Positions 1-5,674 of a DNA stretch of 32,495 bases are shown here, piece by piece. The position numbers and the translations under genes were made by a program. The stretch is from contig CAITIS010000090.1 in the NCBI GenBank assembly GCA_903892515.1, forward strand, positions 1 through 32,495, read 5' to 3'. Origin of the DNA: an uncultured Planctomycetota bacterium. Its GTDB lineage: Bacteria > Planctomycetota > Phycisphaerae > SM23-33. Under the pieces are notes generated by a model that saw only the letters and a list, made by a program, of their open reading frames with translations, ran no database searches and was not told where the DNA came from. How positions within the stretch are numbered: the first letter of the stretch is position 1; each line of letters opens with the position of its first letter.

Positions 1-164
1 CGGGCTTTGCCACCGACCCGAGCAGCAACGTCCTCATCGTGGACGCCTCCACGATCGTGGGCCAGGCCATCAACGGCATCTTCACCAGCTTCCTGATGAG
101 GGAATTCGGCGCCGATGCCTTTGAGGTAAAGCGGGTGGCCGTCGCGCGTGAGGTGTGGCGATGA
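1..164 (+). CDS. 3' end of an unrecognised CDS, cut by the window edge
   Basis: An open frame enters from the left edge (codons from base 3) and ends at TGA 162-164. About 53 residues are visible, including VDASTIVGQAINGIF and FEVKRVAVAREVW, with GC-rich codon use like the genes that follow. The stop overlaps the ATG of the next gene as ATGA, which suggests translational coupling and membership in the same operon. I do not recognise a family from this tail. By position it is another protein of the recombination and replication module, but that is inference from context only. Confidence 0.6.
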   Translation, partial: GFATDPSSNVLIVDASTIVGQAINGIFTSFLMREFGADAFEVKRVAVAREVWR

Positions 165-1120
165 CGGCACTGGCGCGACTGACTTCCAGCAGCCGATCCG
201 CGGCCGCCAGGTGCCCACGGCTGTACTTCTACCGCTACGGCATGGGGCTCGCGCGAACCCGATCCGCCACGCCGCTTCGGTTCGGCTCGGGTTTTCATCA
301 CGGCCTTGAATTGGCCGCATCCGGCATGAGCAGCGACCTGGCCATCCAGGCGGCCACGGCCGATTACGCGACCTGCCCAGACTGGGCCGACCCGACCGAT
401 TGGGCCGTGGAGTGCGAAACCCTCAAGGCGCTGCTGGCCGGGCATTTCTGGCGGTACGGCCAGGACAACCTCGAGTTCGTTGCCGTCGAGACGACCTTTG
501 AGATTCCGTTGGTCAACCCCGACACCGGCGCCGTCAGCCGCAGCTTCACGCTGGCCGGAAAGATCGACGCCATCGTTCGGCTGAGCGACGGACGTCTGGC
601 GGTGCAGGAGTACAAGACCGCCGGCGAGGACGTCGGCCAGGGCTCCGAGTATTGGGCGCGTCTACGCTGCGACGGCCAGATCAGCATGTACGTGCTCGCA
701 GCCCGGGCGTTGGGGCATGACGTGGCCACGGTGTTGTATGACGTGACGCGCAAGCCGAGCATCCGCCTGCGTCAGAACGAGACGCCTGAGCAGTACGGCC
801 AGCGGCTGCTGGCTGACATCTCCGACCGGCCCGACTTCTACTTCCAGCGCCGCGAGGTTCCGCGCCTGGATGAGGACCTCGCCCAGTTCCAGGCCGAGTT
901 GTGGCAGCAGGCCCAGCAGCTGCTGGAGATCCGCCGCCGGGCCGATCGCCTTGCCAATCCCGCCGGGGCTTGGTTCCGCAACGTCAGTCGCATGACCTGC
1001 GGTTATTGCGAATTTTCGGACCTGTGTCTCAACGGCACTGCCGTCGAGGCCGCCAATCCGCCCGCGGGCTATCAGATCCTCACCGACGTGAACCCCGAAC
1101 TCGCCACAGAAGGAGCGTAA
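161..1120 (+). CDS. PD-(D/E)XK nuclease, RecB/Cas4-like with Fe-S cysteines
   Basis: A 319-residue protein of the RecB/Cas4-type PD-(D/E)XK superfamily, likely a DNA exonuclease. Visible core: His-His near residue 46 (GSGFHHG), Asp136 in GKIDAIV, and Glu150-x-Lys152 in QEYKT. One cysteine near the N-terminus (Cys18, CPRLYFYRYG) and three near the C-terminus (Cys280, Cys283, Cys289 in TCGYCEFSDLC) match the four-cysteine 4Fe-4S cage of Cas4 and AddB-like nucleases. I chose ATG 161 because it overlaps the previous stop as ATGA; a GTG six bases upstream is possible. No CRISPR array or other cas gene is seen, and the neighbours (Sak4-like ATPase, primase-helicase) point to phage-type recombination or replication. 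The superfamily is clear; the exact role is inferred. Confidence 0.85.
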   Translation: MTALARLTSSSRSAAARCPRLYFYRYGMGLARTRSATPLRFGSGFHHGLELAASGMSSDLAIQAATADYATCPDWADPTDWAVECETLKALLAGHFWRYGQDNLEFVAVETTFEIPLVNPDTGAVSRSFTLAGKIDAIVRLSDGRLAVQEYKTAGEDVGQGSEYWARLRCDGQISMYVLAARALGHDVATVLYDVTRKPSIRLRQNETPEQYGQRLLADISDRPDFYFQRREVPRLDEDLAQFQAELWQQAQQLLEIRRRADRLANPAGAWFRNVSRMTCGYCEFSDLCLNGTAVEAANPPAGYQILTDVNPELATEGA

Positions 1121-1122
1121 TC

Positions 1123-1944
1123 GTGGACCCCCTCAACATCGTCACCGACCCTGAATTCCAGAGCTTCATTCCGCCGCTGTCCATCGGAGAGCTGAGGGCA
1201 CTGGAGGAGAACATCCTGGCCAACGGCTGCCGCGATCCTTTGGTGGTCTGGAACGGCCTGCTGCTGGATGGCCACAACCGCCTGACCATTTGCCGTGAGC
1301 ACAAGATCGATTTCACCACGGTGGAGGCCAAGGGCATCGCCGACCGCGACGACGCCAAGGCTTGGATCATCAAGAATCAGCTGGGAAGGCGAAACATCAG
1401 CGACGGGTCGCGGGCGATCCTGGCGACGACGTTGGAGGAAATCTACGCCCGCAAGGCCAAAGATCGCCAGGCTGAGCAAGCCCGTCGGAATCAGCCCCAG
1501 GCTCAGAAGGTGGCAAATTTGCCACCTTTAGAAAAGGCCAAGGCTCGCGAGCAGGCCGCCGATGCCATGGGTGTATCGCCCCGGCTGGTCCAGGCTGCCA
1601 AGGCCGTGGTGACCCGCGGCAGCGAAAAGCTGCTCCAGGCGGTCATGGCCGGCAAGGCCACCGTGTCGGCCGCGGCGGAGATCGCCACGCTGTCCAAGGC
1701 CAAGCAGGACAAGATCGTTGATTCCGGCAAGAAGGCCATCGTAGCGGCCGCCGGCGATGTCCGCCGCGAGCGCCGCGCCGAGAGTCCCCAGGCTGAGGGC
1801 AAGCGGAAGCTCACAGCCAAGCAGCTCGCCCGGCTGGTCGAACTGGTCACCAAGCTGGACCGCCTGACGGACAAACCCGGCCTGGAGATATCCCCAATTC
1901 ACGTCCGCGAGTGTGTCGCGGAGATCATGAAGATCGTTCTTTGA
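1123..1944 (+). CDS. ParB N-terminal-domain protein
   Basis: A 273-residue protein starting at GTG 1123, two bases after the previous stop, with AGGAG at 1111-1115 inside the end of that gene. Residues about 15-75 read as a ParB/Srx-type N-terminal domain: a helix (IGELRALEENILANG), then DPLVVWNGLLLDGHNR, where DGHNR replaces the family GEHRR/GxxR box. A central helix-turn-helix-like part follows (AREQAADAMGVSPRLVQAA). The C-terminal third is Ala/Lys/Arg-rich and helical. Chromosomal ParB binds parS with ParA, but no ParA is visible here. ParB-fold proteins of phages and integrative elements often act in regulation or replication, so I do not assign a partition role. Confidence 0.75.
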   Translation: MDPLNIVTDPEFQSFIPPLSIGELRALEENILANGCRDPLVVWNGLLLDGHNRLTICREHKIDFTTVEAKGIADRDDAKAWIIKNQLGRRNISDGSRAILATTLEEIYARKAKDRQAEQARRNQPQAQKVANLPPLEKAKAREQAADAMGVSPRLVQAAKAVVTRGSEKLLQAVMAGKATVSAAAEIATLSKAKQDKIVDSGKKAIVAAAGDVRRERRAESPQAEGKRKLTAKQLARLVELVTKLDRLTDKPGLEISPIHVRECVAEIMKIVL

Positions 1945-1971
1945 AACCCTTTTTTAGTGACGGAGACAGAC

Positions 1972-2856
1972 ATGTTCAAGCAGATCAAACTCGAAACCCC
2001 GATCCTGACGCCAGAGCTGGTGGCCTGGTTCCGCGCCCTGCCCCACGTGGAAGGCGATCGGAACATCCTTAGTCCGCAGGGCCAGGGGCGGCTGCTCTGG
2101 CTGGCACGGCTGTGCCTGGACGGGGACTTCTACTCCCCCGACTGGTCGGTGGCCATCTGGAACGGCCAGCACTACCGCGTCAACGGCGGCCATTCCTCGG
2201 CCATGCTGAGCGGCGCCAATGGCCACTTCCCGCGGAACCTGCCGGTGATCCTGCGTTGGTTCAGGTGTGACGAATACAGCGACGTGGTGGGCCTGTTCAG
2301 CCACTTCGACAACCGCAAGTCCAACCGGACCGCCACCGACAAGGCCAAGGTCCACAAGTCGATCCACCAGGAACTGGCGCGAGTCGCACCGTCCTACATC
2401 AACCGTCTGCTCAACGGCATTCAGTGTTTCTACGCCGACGGGGTGACCACACAGGGCGATGAGGATACGCGGACCAAGCTCATCCACGAGGAGACGGCCT
2501 TTCTGGCCTGGGCGGGGAACTTCGTCCGCGGCCGCCTCCTGGGCCGCAGCGGCGTGATCGCCTGCATGTACCGCAGCTACTACGCCAGTGCGAGCCTGGC
2601 CAATGAGTTCTGGTCGATGGTGCTCAAAGAGTCGGCGCCCAAGCCCGACCACCCCACGCGGGTGCTGGCCAGATTCCTATCGGAGATGGACCTTCCGGGC
2701 GAGAAGGGCCGCTGGGACAGCCGGGCGCTTTATGCCAAGTGCATCCACGCGTGGAACGCCTGGCAGGAAGGCAAGAAGACCACGCTGCACTATTACCCGG
2801 ACGCTGCCGTCCCCAACCTCGTCATCGTCACCAACGGCCGGAGCAAGAGCTACTAA
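1972..2856 (+). CDS. Element-encoded protein, possibly ParB/DGQHR-like
   Basis: A 294-residue protein. I chose ATG 1972 because GGAG at 1962-1965 sits six bases upstream; an in-frame GTG at 1957 lacks such a site. I do not recognise the family with certainty. The central NGQHYRVNGGHSSAML recalls the nucleotide-binding box of ParB-like and DGQHR-domain proteins (NGxHR...GGHxxxA), and NRKSNRTATDKAKVH resembles the segment after it in phage ParB-like proteins. The C-terminal half is helical with many aromatics (CMYRSYYAS, AWNAWQEG). No catalytic motif or membrane segment is evident. It lies between the ParB-like gene and the Sak4-like ATPase gene, with the same upstream GGAGACA pattern as the gene that follows, which suggests co-expression. 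Confidence 0.55.
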   Translation: MFKQIKLETPILTPELVAWFRALPHVEGDRNILSPQGQGRLLWLARLCLDGDFYSPDWSVAIWNGQHYRVNGGHSSAMLSGANGHFPRNLPVILRWFRCDEYSDVVGLFSHFDNRKSNRTATDKAKVHKSIHQELARVAPSYINRLLNGIQCFYADGVTTQGDEDTRTKLIHEETAFLAWAGNFVRGRLLGRSGVIACMYRSYYASASLANEFWSMVLKESAPKPDHPTRVLARFLSEMDLPGEKGRWDSRALYAKCIHAWNAWQEGKKTTLHYYPDAAVPNLVIVTNGRSKSY

Positions 2857-2891
2857 ACCCCTTTCCCATGACACACACAGGAGACACAACC

Positions 2892-3728
2892 ATGGTTGCA
2901 TTCCCAGAGACTCGTTCGGCGCCTCCGCCAACGCAGAGCGGAGGCTCTCGCCAGGCTTCGCCGCCGCGTAAGAGGGTGGCCTTTGGAACCATCGAGCCCC
3001 AGGGCCATCGCATCGTGCTGTACGGCCCGGGCGGCATCGGCAAAACCACCTGTTCCTGTCTGGCCCCCGGCCCGGTGGCGATCTTCGACCTGGACGAATC
3101 GTTGCCGGTGCTGCGCTCGCAGCTGCCCAACAACGACCAGGTCAATCGCGTCGTGGTCCGCAGCTGGCAGGAGATCCGTGACGTCCTGCACATGGATGGC
3201 TGGGACGAGATCAAGACCATCATCATCGACAGCGTCACCAAGGCCGAGGAGCTGTGCGTCGCCTGGGTGATCAAGAACGTCAAGCACGAGAAGAAGGAAG
3301 TCATCATCGAGCGGCTGGAGGATTATGGCTGGGGCAAGGGCCTGGGGCACGTGTATGACGAGTTCCTCAACCTCCTGGCCGACTTGGACACCCACGTCCG
3401 CGCCGGCCGCAACGTCATCTTGATCGCCCACGACTGCACCGCCACGGTCCCCAACCCTCACGGCGAGGACTGGCTGCGGTATGAGCCGCGTCTGCAGTCG
3501 CCGGCCAGCGGGAAGAACTCCATTCGCCTGAAGGTCAGAGAATGGGCCGACCACGTGATCTTCCTGGGCTACGACGTGAGCGTTGATGGCGGCAAAGGTC
3601 AGGGCAACGGCACGCGAACGCTGTATCCCTGCGAGCTTCCGCACTGCATGGCCAAGAGCCGCACGACCGGCACCGCCATGGCCGTGACCAAGAACGACTC
3701 GTCCATTTGGACCAAAATCATCAAGTGA
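2892..3728 (+). CDS. Sak4-like RecA-fold ATPase (AAA_24, phage nucleotide-binding protein)
   Basis: A 278-residue P-loop ATPase. Walker A is GPGGIGKTT (residues 45-53), Walker B is TIIIDS with Asp113, and a sensor-like strand NVILIAHD follows. This is the layout of the phage AAA_24/Sak4 family, compact RecA-like proteins that assist single-strand annealing and recombination. The start at ATG 2892 follows GGAGACACAACC; the first 30 residues are Pro/Ser-rich and look disordered. The next gene may encode its single-stranded-DNA-binding partner, a common pairing in phage genomes. Family placement rests on the motif order, the length and the neighbourhood. Confidence 0.8.
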   Translation: MVAFPETRSAPPPTQSGGSRQASPPRKRVAFGTIEPQGHRIVLYGPGGIGKTTCSCLAPGPVAIFDLDESLPVLRSQLPNNDQVNRVVVRSWQEIRDVLHMDGWDEIKTIIIDSVTKAEELCVAWVIKNVKHEKKEVIIERLEDYGWGKGLGHVYDEFLNLLADLDTHVRAGRNVILIAHDCTATVPNPHGEDWLRYEPRLQSPASGKNSIRLKVREWADHVIFLGYDVSVDGGKGQGNGTRTLYPCELPHCMAKSRTTGTAMAVTKNDSSIWTKIIK

Positions 3729-3750
3729 TTGCACGAGGAGAAAAAGCATC

Positions 3751-4512
3751 ATGATGCCCAACAGAGAAGGCCTTTTCCACGCCCACCCGGTCGACATCGG
3801 GCTGGGCGAGACCAGCCAGAACAAGCTGCTGCAGGTGGTGATCAACTACCGGCTCTTTGAAGAGCTGGTGGAGGGCCAGTGGATCGACTGCTCGGCTGAG
3901 AACCTGGAGATCTCCGGCTACCACGTGCTGGAGAAGAAGGACCACACCCTCAACACCACGACCATCGACGCGCTGAAGGCGTCACTGGGCTGGGACGGCG
4001 CCGACCCGTTCTGGCTGCAGGACAACGTTCAGATCCTCTCGCAGCAGCCGGTGCAGGTGAAGCTGGCCATCGAGGAATACGAAGGCCAGCGTTCTTTGAA
4101 GGTGAAGTTCCTGAATCCCTACGGCAGCCGGGGCGGCGGGGTGCCCAAGGCCGACGACTCCATGCGCCGCAACGTGGCCAATCGCCTGGGGCCGAAGTTC
4201 CGGGCCACCGCCGGCGGCACGCCCGCTCCGGCGCCCAAGCCGGCAGGTAAGCCATCGCCGCCCAAGGCCGCTCCGCCGGCTCCGCCCGCCGCTGTCGCCA
4301 CGGCGGAAGCTCCTGCTCCGGCCACGATGGAGCAGGCGTGGGAGGAGTTCACCAAGCACTGCCCGCCGCCCAAGTGGGACCAGGCCGCCATCGAGAAAGA
4401 GTGGTTCAGCGTCTTGTCGCAGTTGTTCCCGGGCAAGCAGCCCGACCAGCTCACGCCTGGTGACTGGGGAGTCATGCTGGCCGAGGGGCCGGACAAGATT
4501 TTGCCGTTCTAG
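3751..4512 (+). CDS. Putative ssDNA-binding/recombination accessory protein with SSB-like C-terminal tip
   Basis: A 253-residue protein directly after the Sak4-like gene, with GAGGAG at 3735-3740 before ATG 3751 (ATG 3754 is an alternative). Residues 1-150 form a folded beta-rich domain (LLQVVINYRLFEELVEGQW, VQVKLAIEEYEGQRSLKVKF). A Pro/Ala-rich linker follows (about 155-190), then a short helical domain (MEQAWEEFTKHCPPPKW). The chain ends in GPDKILPF. Proteins at this position in phage operons are often ssDNA-binding or annealing accessories, and bacterial SSB ends in a tip of the form DDDIPF, so the tail is suggestive. I see no decisive OB-fold signature; the function is inferred from position, the linker-tail layout and the tip. 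Confidence 0.5.
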   Translation: MMPNREGLFHAHPVDIGLGETSQNKLLQVVINYRLFEELVEGQWIDCSAENLEISGYHVLEKKDHTLNTTTIDALKASLGWDGADPFWLQDNVQILSQQPVQVKLAIEEYEGQRSLKVKFLNPYGSRGGGVPKADDSMRRNVANRLGPKFRATAGGTPAPAPKPAGKPSPPKAAPPAPPAAVATAEAPAPATMEQAWEEFTKHCPPPKWDQAAIEKEWFSVLSQLFPGKQPDQLTPGDWGVMLAEGPDKILPF

Positions 4513-4520
4513 CCCAACGG

Positions 4521-4588
4521 TTGGCGGGAGAGGTGCGTCAACAGTCACCACCTTGGACCCTGGCAGGTTCGATTCCTGCCCCCGCCAA
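4521..4588 (+). other. tRNA-like fragment (acceptor stem, D-like stem and T-arm without a full anticodon arm)
   Basis: TTGGCGGG (4521-4528) pairs perfectly with CCCGCCAA (4581-4588). Just inside, GGCAGG (4562-4567) and CCTGCC (4575-4580) enclose the loop TTCGATT, a textbook T-arm. GGTG (4532-4535) and CACC (4546-4549) could form a D stem. Only 12 bases remain between the D-like stem and the T-arm, too few for an anticodon arm and variable loop, and no CCA follows. It is therefore not a normal tRNA gene. It may be a tRNA remnant, an attachment-site scar, or a tRNA-mimicking structure in the operon transcript. Confidence 0.5.
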
Positions 4589-4609
4589 TTCAAGCGGCTG
4601 TCTCCGCCG

Positions 4610-4648
4610 CCGGGTGCGGGCTGGGTACGGATGCCCAGCCCTGCCCGG
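4610..4648 (+). other. Stem-loop between the SSB-like gene and a small CDS
   Basis: GGGCTGGG (4618-4625) and CCCAGCCC (4634-4641) form an 8-bp stem around the loop TACGGATG. CCGGG (4610-4614) and CCCGG (4644-4648) extend it after a small internal loop. No U-run follows immediately, so it is not a clear intrinsic terminator. It lies about 20 bases before the next start and could be a processing or translational control element, or part of one structured RNA with the tRNA-like fragment upstream. Confidence 0.4.
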
Positions 4649-4668
4649 ACGGTTTTACAGGTGACTCG

Positions 4669-4866
4669 ATGGATCAGGAAATCGACAGCGACGTGATGCA
4701 TCCGATGCGGGCATGCCGGCCGTCGGCGATGCGCCGATCGGACGATTCGCCCGGAGTGTTCCGCTCGCCCCAGGACCAACCTGAGGTCGATCGGCGCGTG
4801 GCCATCTATGCCGCTCAGATCGCACAGACCGGCAGGATCGCCTGGCTGCCCAGGAAGAAGGACTAA
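4669..4866 (+). CDS. Small hypothetical protein
   Basis: A 65-residue frame from ATG 4669, preceded by AGGTGA at 4659-4664 and ending 4 bp before the next start. The protein is polar, with an acidic start (MDQEIDSDVMHP) and a likely helix near the end (DRRVAIYAAQIAQTGRIAWL). I recognise no family. Its support is the ribosome binding site, operon-like spacing and consistent direction. It may be one of the small accessory proteins typical of phage early regions. Confidence 0.45.
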   Translation: MDQEIDSDVMHPMRACRPSAMRRSDDSPGVFRSPQDQPEVDRRVAIYAAQIAQTGRIAWLPRKKD

Positions 4867-4870
4867 CGCG

Positions 4871-5125
4871 ATGGATCGCCGCCAAAGACACATGATCGAT
4901 ACCCAGCGTGCAGCCAGGGAAGGCAAGCGCCACCACGCCTTCTACCGCGGCTACTGCGCGTTCAAGATGAACCAGCCAGGCAACCCGTATTCGGCGGACG
5001 GCGATCTCTTCAATTGCTGGGAGAACGGCTGGAAGTTCGCCAAGTTCCGCGACCGCTCCGAGCCGCTCTGCCGCCTCGGGCCTGGTGGCGATTACGTCCA
5101 GGACTGGCCGGAGGCGCAGTCATGA
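4871..5125 (+). CDS. RMF/CrpP-like small protein
   Basis: An 84-residue protein from ATG 4871, 4 bp after the previous stop; its own stop overlaps the next ATG (ATGA at 5122). The middle reads G-K-R-H-H-A-F-Y-R-G-Y-C-A-F, then NPYSADGDLFNCWENGWKFA. This matches the pattern of ribosome modulation factor and the related CrpP proteins: a first helix with RGY..A, an NPY or CPY box, then W..GW. Known members bind ribosomes during dormancy (RMF) or have been linked to fluoroquinolone modification (CrpP, disputed). Here an element-encoded translation-modulating role is possible but unproven. The family call rests on pattern recognition. Confidence 0.6.
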   Translation: MDRRQRHMIDTQRAAREGKRHHAFYRGYCAFKMNQPGNPYSADGDLFNCWENGWKFAKFRDRSEPLCRLGPGGDYVQDWPEAQS

Positions 5126-5487
5126 GCCTTCGGGCCACTGAAGTATTCGCCCCGGCGCGTCATCGCGGCAAGCCCGAGCGGGCCGTCCAGAAAGCCATCG
5201 CGATTTGGTTGCGGGCCCAGGGCGCTCTGGTTGCGATCACCGACGCGGGCGCCGCCCATCGAGCCGGCTGCTTTGGCGGCGATACCGTTCCCGCCGGCTG
5301 GCCTGACATCACTGGCCTGCTGCCGGACGGTCGCTTCATCGGCGTGGAGTGCAAGGCGCCGGGCGGCCGGCAGTCGCCGGTGCAGAAGGTGATGGAGCAG
5401 GAGATTCGCCGTCGCCGTGGCATCTACGTGCTGGCGCGGTCGATCGAGGACGTTGAAGGAGGCATCCACCGTGCGACGCAAAGCTGA
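5122..5487 (+). CDS. VRR-NUC domain nuclease
   Basis: A 121-residue single-domain VRR-NUC protein of the PD-(D/E)XK superfamily. Core residues visible: GWPDITGLLPDG with Asp62, then FIGVECKAPGG with Glu76-x-Lys78, followed by a conserved glutamine helix (SPVQKVMEQEI) and the closing strand RRGIYVLA. Stand-alone VRR-NUC proteins are common in phages and act as structure-specific nucleases or Holliday-junction resolvases. The ATG start overlaps the previous stop, and the 3' end overlaps the next gene by 17 bp, so it sits inside the replication operon. Resolution of recombination intermediates made by the Sak4-like and RecB-like proteins is a reasonable inference. Confidence 0.85.
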   Translation: MSLRATEVFAPARHRGKPERAVQKAIAIWLRAQGALVAITDAGAAHRAGCFGGDTVPAGWPDITGLLPDGRFIGVECKAPGGRQSPVQKVMEQEIRRRRGIYVLARSIEDVEGGIHRATQS

Positions 5488-5671
5488 ATTACGCTGCTGC
5501 CTTGGCTGCGGCCGGGACACCTACGGCCTGTACTGCCATCGCTGCATCGACCATGACACGAACAAGCCCAGCGGCAGTGTGCCTGAGGATCGGCTACCGC
5601 TGGAAGACGACTACAGCGAGGAATCCAACGCCAATAGCGTCTGCCAAGACGACTCCGTCGCGAGGGTGTAG
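5471..5671 (+). CDS. Small zinc-ribbon protein
   Basis: A 66-residue protein from GTG 5471. A strong AAGGAGG at 5456-5462 lies eight bases upstream, inside the end of the VRR-NUC gene, and decides the start. The N-terminal half carries CLGC and YCHRC, two CxxC knuckles eight residues apart (CLGCGRDTYGLYCHRC), typical of a small zinc ribbon. The C-terminal half is acidic (PEDRLPLEDDYSEES). Its stop is three bases before the primase start. A DNA- or protein-binding accessory of the primase is plausible, but no specific family is recognised. Confidence 0.6.
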   Translation: MRRKAELRCCLGCGRDTYGLYCHRCIDHDTNKPSGSVPEDRLPLEDDYSEESNANSVCQDDSVARV

Positions 5672-5674
5672 ACC

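Noticed and set aside
161..1120. The four cysteines and RecB-like core as a sign of a CRISPR-Cas locus (Cas4).
   Set aside because: No repeat array, cas1, cas2 or effector is present. Such nucleases are common in phage recombination modules.
2853..3845. A 330-codon minus-strand frame opposite the Sak4-like gene.
   Set aside because: It is low in protein character and antisense to an ATPase with intact Walker motifs, so it is a codon-bias shadow.
4523..4588. A complete tRNA gene.
   Set aside because: Only 12 bases lie between the D-like stem and the T-arm, so no 5-bp anticodon stem with a 7-base loop can be formed, and no CCA follows.
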